From Bacteroidaceae bacterium (GTDB taxonomy: Bacteria; Bacteroidota; Bacteroidia; Bacteroidales; Bacteroidaceae): a stretch of 34,612 bases of DNA. A model generated the notes under the pieces. The model saw nothing but the letters and a program-made list of their open reading frames with translations. It did no database searches and was not told the DNA's origin. The position numbers and the translations under genes are program-made. Shown one piece after another: positions 23,931 through 31,738 of the stretch. Position 1 is the stretch's first letter. Every line of letters starts with the position of its first letter. The DNA is taken from NCBI GenBank assembly GCA_017541025.1, contig JAFXZY010000004.1:1-34612 (forward strand), read 5' to 3'.

Positions 23931-25172
23931 ATGATGGAAAATGAAAAGCGATGGTGTATCTTGCGCCATTCCGACTCTGACCTGATAGGAGAGATATTCA
24001 GTGGTAAGCGAAAGGTGTTCAATGCCTCTGAGGGAGATGTGCATCCCTTGCCGCCATTCGAGTATTTCATCCCCTTTGCCGATCTTAGGCAGAAGCCCGC
24101 TGATAGGCATTCGGATTCCGATGATGAGTATAAATCCTACGATGCGGTATTGGATGAAAGGGCTCTCCGTAACGACCTCCACCACTTTATCTTCATCTGC
24201 GCCACTAAGGAGCAGGTACTTTCCATTCTGGATGCCCCATGGATTAAGATGCTCCAGAATCGGCTCTATGCGTATCGCGACGAGAAGGGCGTACCCTTTG
24301 AAATCAGCAATTCCGATTTGGAGCGTTTCAAGACCATTCTCAAACGATTTGATTTCCAAATTATCAATGGTGATCCTTCCGAGGATGTGCAGACTGGTGA
24401 CGAGGTAATTGTTACCAGTGGTCCCATGGCAGGAAGCGAGGGAAAAGTGAAAGAGATTCACGAACGGGACGGACAGATTCTGCTTACCATAGAACTGCCC
24501 ATGTTCATGAACAGAATGCGTATAGCTGTTCCCGATATCAACATTGCCGATGTCCGGATTAAGGGCGAGAAGGCACAGCAGTTGTTGCAGGACCCAGTAA
24601 TTGGCCGGTTCGAGGATGAGCTCATTGAGCTGCTTTGTCATTTGCATGGCAAGAAAGGCTCCCGCCAGTTGAATCAGGAGGACCAGAAGCAGCTTCGCTT
24701 CCTTTACCAGTATTCCGATATTGTCTTTGAGGACAATCCCGTTGATCAGGCCAAGTTTGCCGCCCTCATGCTCATCTGTGTCTATCTGATGAACGACAAA
24801 GAAGAAGTGACACGTCGCACCAAAGAAGTCGAAGAACTTTTGATTCAGGGTTCAGGGTTCATGGTTCAGGGGTCAGAGAACGAGAAGTCTGAAGTAGGAG
24901 GGCTGAAGGCTGAGGTTGAAAAAGATTCTTCAAGAGTTCAAGAAGAAGGAAAAAAACTTTCAACTTTCAATTTTCAACTTTCAACTGACTCTAAACTCTA
25001 CACTCTAAGCTCTAAACTTAATGAGATAGCCGTCTATCTCATTATAGCATTGTTCATCGTAAAGCATGAAGTGCAGCTTCGCCAACAAGCCAAGGCTTGG
25101 TGCCAGAGTCATCCTGATTGTCCGTTGGTTATCCGTCGTTTCCTGTCTATAGCCAAGCAAATACGTTGCTAA
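23931..25172 (+). CDS. NusG/UpxY-like transcription antitermination protein with long C-terminal extension
   Basis: 413 aa, cytoplasmic. Residues 1-150 look like a NusG N-terminal (NGN) domain (RWCILRHSD ... HFIFICATKEQV ... GVPFEISNSDLERF). Residues 160-205 hold a KOW motif (TGDEVIVTSGPMAGSEGKVKEI). Proteins of this type, such as UpxY/LoaP, ride on RNA polymerase and let it pass terminators in long leaders of polysaccharide operons, and this gene heads one. It is much longer than UpxY (about 170-190 aa): residues 206-413 form a helical extension (RFEDELIELLCHL ... IVFEDNPVDQAKFAALMLICVYL), unknown to me as a domain. Residues about 304-362 are the translation of heptamer arrays (LIQGSGFMVQGS, LSTFNFQLSTDSKLYTLSSKL). 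ATG codons occur at 23931 and 23934; either may start. Confidence 0.8.
   Translation: MMENEKRWCILRHSDSDLIGEIFSGKRKVFNASEGDVHPLPPFEYFIPFADLRQKPADRHSDSDDEYKSYDAVLDERALRNDLHHFIFICATKEQVLSILDAPWIKMLQNRLYAYRDEKGVPFEISNSDLERFKTILKRFDFQIINGDPSEDVQTGDEVIVTSGPMAGSEGKVKEIHERDGQILLTIELPMFMNRMRIAVPDINIADVRIKGEKAQQLLQDPVIGRFEDELIELLCHLHGKKGSRQLNQEDQKQLRFLYQYSDIVFEDNPVDQAKFAALMLICVYLMNDKEEVTRRTKEVEELLIQGSGFMVQGSENEKSEVGGLKAEVEKDSSRVQEEGKKLSTFNFQLSTDSKLYTLSSKLNEIAVYLIIALFIVKHEVQLRQQAKAWCQSHPDCPLVIRRFLSIAKQIRC
24845..25018 (+). repeat. Heptamer arrays inside the NusG-like gene
   Basis: First block 24845-24878: TTCAGGG, TTCAGGG, TTCATGG, TTCAGGGG. Second block about 24955-25018: CAACTTT, CAATTTT, CAACTTT, CAACTG, ACTCTAA, ACTCTAC, ACTCTAA, GCTCTAA. 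The second block shares about 36 nearly identical bases and the same reading frame with the array at 20999-21044 in the C1 peptidase gene. Confidence 0.85.
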
Positions 25173-25231
25173 TTGACCTTACTGATACCATATTTTGTTG
25201 TAATTTTTTTTATTAACAATTAAAGCGAAAT

Positions 25232-26095
25232 ATGAGTATGAAAAAGAAAACAATGATTATTTGTGGTCTTTTGGCCACATTGTTCACAAGTTGTGAATCT
25301 CCCGTTATCACAGATGACGAGGAAACAGAAGACCCTCAGGGCAACCTGAAGGTTAGTATTTACCAGATAGAGCAGACTCCCTTTTCTGCTCTTACGCGTG
25401 CAGAATCAGGTATCGTCTGCTCTCGATTGAATTTTGCCGTTTATGATGAAGGAGGGGCGCGCGTAAAGCAAGTCAACCAACTTTCTTCCGAGACTAATTT
25501 CGGTACAGCCACATTTCAATTGCCTGAGGGCGACTATCAGCTGGTAGTTGTGGGCCATAGTAGTAGTGGCAATCCTACAATGACTGATTTGAAGAAGATA
25601 GCATTCTCAAACAAATTAGGATTTACAGATACCTTTCTCTATAGTAAGAAGATCACGGTTACAGACGAGCCGAATGACCTGAAAGTTGAGCTTAAGCGTA
25701 TCGTGTCGTTGTGTCGGTTTGTCATAACAGACGATTATCCTGATGATATAGCAAGGATGCGGTTCTATTACACAGGTGGTAGTGGCGCATTTGACGCATC
25801 AACGGGCTTTGGTAGTGTTGCCAGCAAACAAGAGGTGTTTTTCGATGTTGATCCGGATCAAAAGCGATATGACTTATACACTTTTTTGCATGATACAGAG
25901 GGAACAGTCCACCTGACGGTAACAGCATTGGATAGCGGTGATAATGTGATATGCGAGCGCCCGTTCGATATCCCCATGATACAAAACCAGATAACATGGC
26001 TGACCGGAGCATTTTTCACCGGAGGTGCAGGCTCCACTGGTGTCACCATCACTATCAATGCTGATTGGGCAGGAGAATCCCATATCTCCTTCTAG
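25232..26095 (+). CDS. FimB/Mfa2-like lipoprotein, first of two
   Basis: 287 aa. A lipoprotein signal peptide (MKKKTMIICGLLATLFTSC) gives an acylated Cys21 and outer-membrane or surface anchoring. The body is beta-rich with the pattern of FimB/Mfa2-type proteins: PLEGDYQLVVVG-like strand (PEGDYQLVVVGHS), a Leu/Lys alternating strand followed by RIVSLCRFVITD, and a late strand ending in the TITINADW motif. In fimbrial loci such proteins anchor or regulate fimbriae; here the gene sits inside an exopolysaccharide export operon, so its role may be different. It lies 59 bp after the NusG-like gene and is followed by a second gene of the same kind. Confidence 0.75.
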   Translation: MSMKKKTMIICGLLATLFTSCESPVITDDEETEDPQGNLKVSIYQIEQTPFSALTRAESGIVCSRLNFAVYDEGGARVKQVNQLSSETNFGTATFQLPEGDYQLVVVGHSSSGNPTMTDLKKIAFSNKLGFTDTFLYSKKITVTDEPNDLKVELKRIVSLCRFVITDDYPDDIARMRFYYTGGSGAFDASTGFGSVASKQEVFFDVDPDQKRYDLYTFLHDTEGTVHLTVTALDSGDNVICERPFDIPMIQNQITWLTGAFFTGGAGSTGVTITINADWAGESHISF

Positions 26096-26130
26096 CTTTG
26101 GCTGTTAGCCCTTGGCTTCTAAAACGTTAA

Positions 26131-26318
26131 CCTTAACCCTAACCCTAACTGTTTATGAGTTTAAGGGTTCAAGAGTTCAAGGAGTTCAAGGAGTTCAAGA
26201 AGTTCAAGAATTGTTATCGTTATCGTTAACGTTATCGTTGAGCCCTTGGCCTTTGGCTACGATATCCAATAACCTATTAAGCCACTAAGCTATTAAGCTA
26301 TTAAACCATTATCAATAA
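26131..26318 (+). repeat. Mixed short tandem arrays (6, 8 and 9 bp periods) between the two lipoprotein genes
   Basis: In order: TTAACC and CCTAAC hexamers (26131-26147), a 9-bp array GAGTTCAAG with about four units (26172-26210), TTATCG hexamers (26212-26238), the flanking word GCCCTTGGC (also at 26107), and 8-bp units CTATTAAG (26271-26309). CCCTAA and CGTTAAC units together with GTTCAAGAAGTT also occur at 893-1003. Confidence 0.85.
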
Positions 26319-26339
26319 ACAAAAGTTTAAGTTAAAAAG

Positions 26340-27218
26340 ATGAAAAGATTGATTTTTACAGCAGCCGTTGCGCTGCTCGCTGCCTCATGCAGCAACGAAA
26401 ATGAAGAGTTAGAAACAGAAACACTGGTTCCTGTGACCGTCCAAGTAAATGACTTCTCCGTAACGCTCGATGAATCAAATACCCGAGCCGAAGATGATGT
26501 CGCAAACTACTCAGGAGTAAAAGCCATTACCTTGGCATTCTACACCTCAGGTGGCGAAGAAGTCTACAAGGTCACCCAGCAAAAATCTGATAACACAACA
26601 TATACCACCTTTGGGCAGTTCAAGCTCAATCTGTACAAAGGTTCCTATACTATGGTAGTTTTGGGCTACGGTCAGGGTGAGGGTGATGTGTTCACGCTCA
26701 CCAGTCCCACAGAGGCTGCATATACCGGAGCTCATGCCCGTGAGACTTTCTCTGCCACTCAGGCAGTGAATATCACCAGCACCAATGCGGTGAATCTCAG
26801 TGCTACCCTTAATCGTATTGTATCCAAACTGGTAGTCCTGTCAACCGACAATCGTACGGAGGATGCTGCGAATATACAGGTCACCTTCGCAAAGGGCGGT
26901 AAGAGTTTTAACCCCACTACAGGTTTGGCCCTTTCTGATGAAGGACTCACCAATACGGTATCCATTTCAGCAGCGGTAGGAAGCAGTTCCACATCAGCCA
27001 GCTATCTCTTCTTGGCTTTTGATGAAGAGAGTATGGATATCACCATCGATGTGTTGGACAACCAGGGCACCTCCATCTCCCATAAGGTGGTTAATAATGT
27101 GCCTTTTAAGCGTAATCGTTCAACAAAGCTTACGGGTCCCATCTATAGTGCCTCTACCACCGCCACCTTTAAGGTTGAGACCGCATGGGAAACAGAGACC
27201 ACCGTCCCCTTTAACTAA
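26340..27218 (+). CDS. FimB/Mfa2-like lipoprotein, second of two
   Basis: 292 aa. The signal peptide MKRLIFTAAVALLAASC has a clear lipobox with Cys17, followed by an acidic Asn/Glu-rich tether (SNENEELETETL). The fold pattern repeats that of the gene before it: YKGSYTMVVLGYG, then VNLSATLNRIVSKLVVLSTDN, then a final strand (ATFKVETAWETETTVPFN). The two genes are therefore distant tandem paralogues. It is probably exposed on or anchored to the outer membrane. The next gene, the polysaccharide exporter, starts 65 bp later, suggesting one operon. The specific function is unknown; a role in attaching or organising the exported polymer is a guess. Confidence 0.72.
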   Translation: MKRLIFTAAVALLAASCSNENEELETETLVPVTVQVNDFSVTLDESNTRAEDDVANYSGVKAITLAFYTSGGEEVYKVTQQKSDNTTYTTFGQFKLNLYKGSYTMVVLGYGQGEGDVFTLTSPTEAAYTGAHARETFSATQAVNITSTNAVNLSATLNRIVSKLVVLSTDNRTEDAANIQVTFAKGGKSFNPTTGLALSDEGLTNTVSISAAVGSSSTSASYLFLAFDEESMDITIDVLDNQGTSISHKVVNNVPFKRNRSTKLTGPIYSASTTATFKVETAWETETTVPFN

Positions 27219-27283
27219 AAGGGGATTGGGTTTGGCCTCACTTTCTAAGAGAACAATAAACAAATAGCATAATAACGAACCAA

Positions 27284-29752
27284 ATGAAAAGAATTCTTTT
27301 AGCGTTTCTATGTCTGACGATGCTCTCCAGTGTCGTCATGGCTCAGGGCATGTCTGATCGACAGGTCCTGCAGTTTATCGCCAGTGAGGCCAAAGCTGGT
27401 ACAAGCCAGACACAGATTGTCACCAAGTTGATGCAGAAAGGCGTGAATATTGATCAGATTCGTCGTCTGCGCAACCAGTATGACAAGCAGATTTCCAGCA
27501 AAGGAATGTCAGGGGCTGCTGATGGCGCTGTGGGCATGGCAGCCTCTCGTATGAAGGCTAATAACGATGGCACCAAAACTCAGGAACTCACCACAGGCCG
27601 TGTTGGTTCTACTGGTGTTCTTGAGGGCAATTCTGCAGATGATGTTGAGGTTGTGGAACAAGACGTGAAAGCCGTACAGGGTACTGCGCCCGATGCCAAT
27701 GGCAAGCAGGTCTTCGGACGTAGCATCTTCAGCCAGGCCAACCCCAGTTTCCAGCCCAATGCCAACACGCCAGTCCCTGACACATACGTGTTGGGTCCTG
27801 GTGATCAGGTGGTGGTAGATATCTATGGAGCTTCCCAGCAGACGCTGATTCATACTATTTCACCAGAGGGAACCATCACCGTTGAAGGATATGGTCCTAT
27901 TCACCTCAGTGGTCTTACTGTAGCTGGTGCGCAGTCCAAATTGCGTAGCACCTTGGGATCGCGCTATCAGACAAGCAATCTTAAGGTATCGGTTGGTAAC
28001 ACCCGTACCATTCAGGTGAACATCATGGGCGAGGTGAAAGCGCCCGGAACTTACCATCTGTCTTCTTTTGCCAATATCTTCTATGCCCTTTATAGGGCTG
28101 GAGGTCCCAGCAATTTGGGTACGCTGCGTAATATTCAGGTCTTCCGCAATGGCCGTTTGGTCACCGTGGTTGACCTTTATGAGTATATCCTCAATGGCCG
28201 TTTGGCAGGAAATATAATTCTGCAGGACAACGATGTCATTCAGGTGCCTACCTACGAGTGCCTGGTGGGCATCACCGGTAATGTTAAGCGTCCCATGTTC
28301 TATGAGATGCGAAAGACAGAGAGTGTTGCCACCTTGTTAAAATATGCCGGTGGGTTCACGGGCGATGCAAATAAAAAGAGTGTTCGTTTGGTGCGTCAGA
28401 GTGGCGAGCGTTATCAAGTGTATAATGTCGAGGAGTTTGATATGGCCAACTTCAATCTCGAAGATGGAGATGCGGTTACTGTAGATGGCATGATAAACCG
28501 CTTCGAGAATATGGTAGAGGTCAAGGGTGCCGTATTCCGTCCCGGTCAATTCCATTTGGATGCAAACATCTTCAGTGTCAGAAGCTTAATCGAAGCAGCT
28601 GAGGGCCTGACTGAGGATGCTTATACCGAACATGCTGTACTGCACCGTCTGAAGGAAGACCGTTCTTTGGAAGTTGTACCGGTAGATGTGAAAGGCATCA
28701 TGGAAGGTACGGTAGCTGATATTCCTTTGAAAAACGAGGATGTGTTGTTCATCATGACACAGGAGGACCTTCGTCAGCTGCGTACAGTTACCATCTCAGG
28801 CGAGGTGATGAGCCCCGGCACTTATCAGTATGCGGATAATACCACTATTGAGGACCTCATCGTTATGGCAGGAGGTCTTACTGATCAAGCCTCGCTCATG
28901 AGAGTAGAAGTCAGCCGTGTGTTGCGTGACCCGTTGGCTACAAAGAAGAGCGACCAATATACCAAGAAGTACCACTTTGACCTGAAGAATGGTCTGGTGA
29001 TTGACAACGAACGCAATTTTTTGCTGGAACCATACGATCATATCACCGTCTATTCCAGCCCGGTATATTCTCAGGCTCGAGTGATTACCGTGAGTGGTGA
29101 AGTGAATTGGGAAGGTACTGTGGCGATGGAGCAACGAAATACTCGTTTGAGTGATGTTATTTCCATGGTAGGTGGTGCCACACCACATGCCTACTTGAAA
29201 GGGGCAACACTGCTGCGTCGCATGACGGATGATGAGCGCAGGCGTATGTCTGCCACCATGTCAGCTATACGCGATATTCTCACGGAGAATGGCGATTCGG
29301 TCTCTTATGCAAAGCTGGATTTGGACAATAACTATCCCGTTTATATAGATTTGGATAAGGCCATGAAGAATCCCGGCGGAGAGGCAGATATCCTCATGCG
29401 CGATAGCGACCAGCTCTTTGTGCCGGAGTATGATCCTGTAGTCCGAGTCTCGGGTGATGTTATGTTCCCCAATACCCTTTACTATGAGGCAGGTAAGAAG
29501 TATAAGTATTATGTGGAGGAGTGTGGCGGTTTTGGCCATCGAGCCAAGAAGTCCAAGACGTTCATTGTATATCAGAACGGTAAGGCTGGTCTTGTAAAGA
29601 AAGGTGCGATGCCTGAACCTGGTTGTGAAATCGTAGTGGTGAGCAAGAAGAAAAAGTCCGGTTGGAATATTGCTATGTTTACCAGTGCACTCACAGGAAT
29701 CAGCAGTCTTGCCTCCATGATTACTGCTATTAGTGTATTGACAAGGAAGTAG
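27284..29752 (+). CDS. Wza-like outer-membrane polysaccharide exporter with multiple SLBB domains
   Basis: 822 aa. A type I signal peptide (ILLAFLCLTMLSSVVMAQ) lacks a lipobox. Residues 20-70 are helical. The polysaccharide-export domain starts at about 163 (VPDTYVLGPGDQVVVDIYG). Six SLBB-type repeats follow, each with a G-x-V-x-x-P/E-G core, at about 242, 325, 408, 499, 598 and 718. The last 28 residues are hydrophobic (SALTGISSLASMITAISVL) and may form the membrane-spanning helix. Such proteins form the outer-membrane exit pore for capsule or exopolysaccharide. The length and repeat number are those of the long Bacteroidetes form rather than E. coli Wza. It is cotranscribed with the Wzz-like gene, 26 bp downstream. 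Confidence 0.92.
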   Translation: MKRILLAFLCLTMLSSVVMAQGMSDRQVLQFIASEAKAGTSQTQIVTKLMQKGVNIDQIRRLRNQYDKQISSKGMSGAADGAVGMAASRMKANNDGTKTQELTTGRVGSTGVLEGNSADDVEVVEQDVKAVQGTAPDANGKQVFGRSIFSQANPSFQPNANTPVPDTYVLGPGDQVVVDIYGASQQTLIHTISPEGTITVEGYGPIHLSGLTVAGAQSKLRSTLGSRYQTSNLKVSVGNTRTIQVNIMGEVKAPGTYHLSSFANIFYALYRAGGPSNLGTLRNIQVFRNGRLVTVVDLYEYILNGRLAGNIILQDNDVIQVPTYECLVGITGNVKRPMFYEMRKTESVATLLKYAGGFTGDANKKSVRLVRQSGERYQVYNVEEFDMANFNLEDGDAVTVDGMINRFENMVEVKGAVFRPGQFHLDANIFSVRSLIEAAEGLTEDAYTEHAVLHRLKEDRSLEVVPVDVKGIMEGTVADIPLKNEDVLFIMTQEDLRQLRTVTISGEVMSPGTYQYADNTTIEDLIVMAGGLTDQASLMRVEVSRVLRDPLATKKSDQYTKKYHFDLKNGLVIDNERNFLLEPYDHITVYSSPVYSQARVITVSGEVNWEGTVAMEQRNTRLSDVISMVGGATPHAYLKGATLLRRMTDDERRRMSATMSAIRDILTENGDSVSYAKLDLDNNYPVYIDLDKAMKNPGGEADILMRDSDQLFVPEYDPVVRVSGDVMFPNTLYYEAGKKYKYYVEECGGFGHRAKKSKTFIVYQNGKAGLVKKGAMPEPGCEIVVVSKKKKSGWNIAMFTSALTGISSLASMITAISVLTRK

Positions 29753-29778
29753 TTTAACAACTTGAAATAGGAAGTAAT

Positions 29779-31023
29779 ATGTCTGCAGAGAATCATTATA
29801 ACGATCAGCAGGTCGAGAACAGAAATAACGAACAGCTCCAGAAGGAGGCATCACCTGTTGGTTTCATGAAGATATACAAGGATCTTCTCAAGCACAGGAG
29901 ACTTTATTATAAGGTGCTACCCGTTACCTTCATTTTAGCTGTTATCTATACGCTGTCTTTGCCTAATTATTATTGTTGTACCGTAAAGCTTTCTCCGGAA
30001 ATGTCCAGTTCCAGGGCAAGTTCCGGGTTAATGTCGCTGGCCAGTAGTTTTGGTTTTAATATGAGTAAGGGAACTGGCGGTATGGGTACAGAGGCATTGT
30101 TCCCAACTTTATATCCCGACTTGGTCAACTCCACAGACTTTAAGGTTAGCTTGTTCCCTGTACCGGTGACTATTGAGGGTAACAAAGAGAAGGGTATCAA
30201 GGATCGTACCATGCCTTATTATGATTATCTTGTTAATGAGCAGAAAAAGCCGTGGTTCTCTGTTATCCTTGGTGCTCCTAGAAAACTGATTGGCTTGGCT
30301 TTGTCATTGTTCAAAAGTCAGTCCTCAGACGGTAGCCTTCAGAAAGAGACGATAGACCCTTTTCGATTGACTAAAAAACAGGCCATGGTAGTCAAGGCCA
30401 TTAACAAGAAAATTACCTGTGATGTCGATAAAAAGATGATGGTCATCACCATTAAAGTAACTGACCAAAATCCTGTGATTGCCGCCACCATGGCAGATAC
30501 CGTTAAGACTCGTTTGCAGAAATCTATCACAGATTATCGAACGAGCAAGGTACGCGTGGATATGGAGTATTATGAGAAGATTAATGCGGAAGCGAAGATT
30601 CGTTATGAGGAAGCACGACAGAAATATTCTGAGTTTGTGGACGCTAACCAGTACATCATCCTTCAGACCGTTCGTCAGAAGCAGGTTGACTTGGAGAATG
30701 AGATGCAGCTTCAGTACAATGCGTATATGCAGACAGCTCAACAACTCTTGGCTGCAGAGGCTAAGGTACAGGAGGAAACGCCCGCTTTCACCACACTTCA
30801 GAGCGCCACGGTGCCTGTCAGGAAAGCTGGTCCTGCCAGATCTAAGATGTGTTTGATGTTCCTCTTTTTGGCATTTATCGGAACATCTGTCTGGATTCTC
30901 CACAAAGAAGGTGATCTTCTATCTCTTTTCACCTCAAATGATGAAGAAGAGCCTGACACATCAGACACCACTCAACAAACTGCTCTCATCCAAACTCTTC
31001 TCAGCCTAAATGCTAAAAAGTAA
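29779..31023 (+). CDS. Wzz-like polysaccharide chain-length determinant / co-polymerase
   Basis: 414 aa, inner membrane. One transmembrane helix at about 45-62 (VLPVTFILAVIYTLSLP) and a second at about 356-374 (MCLMFLFLAFIGTSVWIL) bracket a periplasmic region with a long coiled coil (about 255-330, KVRVDMEYYEKI ... QLLAAEAKVQEE). A Pro/Ala-rich segment (VRKAGPARSK) precedes the second helix. This is the architecture of Wzz/PCP proteins, which set polymer length and couple to the Wza pore encoded just upstream. There is no C-terminal tyrosine-kinase domain. The C-terminal 40 residues are acidic and Thr/Gln-rich. The operon should continue downstream, but the next gene is broken 228 bp later. 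Confidence 0.9.
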   Translation: MSAENHYNDQQVENRNNEQLQKEASPVGFMKIYKDLLKHRRLYYKVLPVTFILAVIYTLSLPNYYCCTVKLSPEMSSSRASSGLMSLASSFGFNMSKGTGGMGTEALFPTLYPDLVNSTDFKVSLFPVPVTIEGNKEKGIKDRTMPYYDYLVNEQKKPWFSVILGAPRKLIGLALSLFKSQSSDGSLQKETIDPFRLTKKQAMVVKAINKKITCDVDKKMMVITIKVTDQNPVIAATMADTVKTRLQKSITDYRTSKVRVDMEYYEKINAEAKIRYEEARQKYSEFVDANQYIILQTVRQKQVDLENEMQLQYNAYMQTAQQLLAAEAKVQEETPAFTTLQSATVPVRKAGPARSKMCLMFLFLAFIGTSVWILHKEGDLLSLFTSNDEEEPDTSDTTQQTALIQTLLSLNAKK

Positions 31024-31128
31024 GAAGACTATTTACCTTAACCTGAGTTCGAGGAAATATAATTGTCTATAAATAGCCTGACACACTGTTTTTTACACTC
31101 TTCATACCCGGCAGTCAGGACCTTTTCA

Positions 31129-31190
31129 ACCCCGATTTTTGGAATCGGACTTACATCGGAGGTACATCGGAGGTACTCCGGGGTATCTTT
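31129..31190 (+). other. Structured intergenic segment with nested inverted repeats
   Basis: ACCCCG and CGGGGT form an outer stem, CCGATT-TTTGG-AATCGG (31132-31148) an inner one, and two direct 11-bp units ACATCGGAGGT (31152-31173) lie between. A T run follows (ATCTTTTTG). It may act as a partial terminator or attenuator before the broken dehydrogenase gene. Confidence 0.4.
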
Positions 31191-31250
31191 TTGTTGCTCA
31201 GTTACTCATAAATAAAGTTAAACTCAAGTGCTGCTGAATTTAGAAAAAAA

Positions 31251-31322
31251 ATGATTAACGTTGGAATTATTGGATGCGGCTTCGTTGGTGGAGCTAACTT
31301 CTTACATCATCCACTCCTCTAA
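31251..31322 (+). pseudogene. Truncated nucleotide-sugar (UDP-glucose/GDP-mannose type) dehydrogenase N-terminus
   Basis: The frame starts MINVGIIGCGFVGGA and stops after 23 codons. VGIIGCGFVGGA is the GxGxxG Rossmann strand-turn at the N-terminus of UDP-glucose 6-dehydrogenase-type enzymes, which make precursors for exopolysaccharide and would be expected next in this operon. The frame is lost right after GGA GCT, where DNA reading ACTTCTTACATCATCCACTCC takes over. CTTACATCATCCA also occurs in the repeat arrays at 34456-34480. The gene is therefore cut by accessory DNA. A deliberate short peptide is unlikely. Confidence 0.6.
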
Positions 31323-31396
31323 AAACTGGTTTTCAATGTTTTTCTTTTCTTTCGATGTTTAAAAATAATTCCTCAACAAGATAAAAACAGAGAATT

Positions 31397-31633
31397 ATGA
31401 ACCTACAGTACATACTGATTTTTGTAGCATCGTGTGTGGAAGCCGCAGCCCGCAAAGTGGGGTGTAGCACCAGCGAGATGTACCGCCGCATGAAGCGGGT
31501 GGGACTCATCCACGGGTTCATCATCCCGGGATATGAGGCGCTACACAGCCAGTGTCGCGAGCACGTGACCGAGGACGTGCTGGGTGCCCTCAGCATCTGG
31601 GAGCAGAAGCAAGGCATTGTGCCGGCACAGTAG
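31397..31633 (+). CDS. DUF3791-like small protein
   Basis: 78 aa. A helical protein with the pattern ILIFVASCVEAAARKVGCSTSEMYRRMKRVGLIHGFIIPGYEALHSQ, closely resembling DUF3791-type proteins of Bacteroidales (helix, then Tyr-Arg helix, then a x-x-Y-E-x-L-H-T/S-Q end). These genes commonly accompany DUF3990 genes, whose products resemble ADP-ribosyltransferase toxins, so the cluster may be a toxin-antitoxin-like unit; that link is from memory and the toxin gene is missing here. Base composition is more GC-rich than the neighbouring DNA, fitting a separate origin. The start is preceded by an A-rich stretch. Confidence 0.6.
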   Translation: MNLQYILIFVASCVEAAARKVGCSTSEMYRRMKRVGLIHGFIIPGYEALHSQCREHVTEDVLGALSIWEQKQGIVPAQ

Positions 31634-31738
31634 TAATCAAGCAGAAACGTAAGACAGATATGTATCACGAAGCAGGAGGTGGTAGACCGCTACCTGCACT
31701 TCACCGACAGTTATAAAGTCAAGGCTTATGTTGAGTGA
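31634..31738 (+). pseudogene. Remnant reading frame between the two DUF3791-type genes
   Basis: In the same frame as the preceding gene, after its tandem TAG-TAA stops, the DNA reads open to TGA at 31736 and encodes ITKQEVVDRYLHFTDSYKVK then AYVE. No ATG or GTG start precedes it. The end overlaps the start of the next gene (ATG 31728), as is typical for translationally coupled genes, so this looks like the surviving 3' end of a deleted middle gene. Its family is not certain. Confidence 0.4.
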
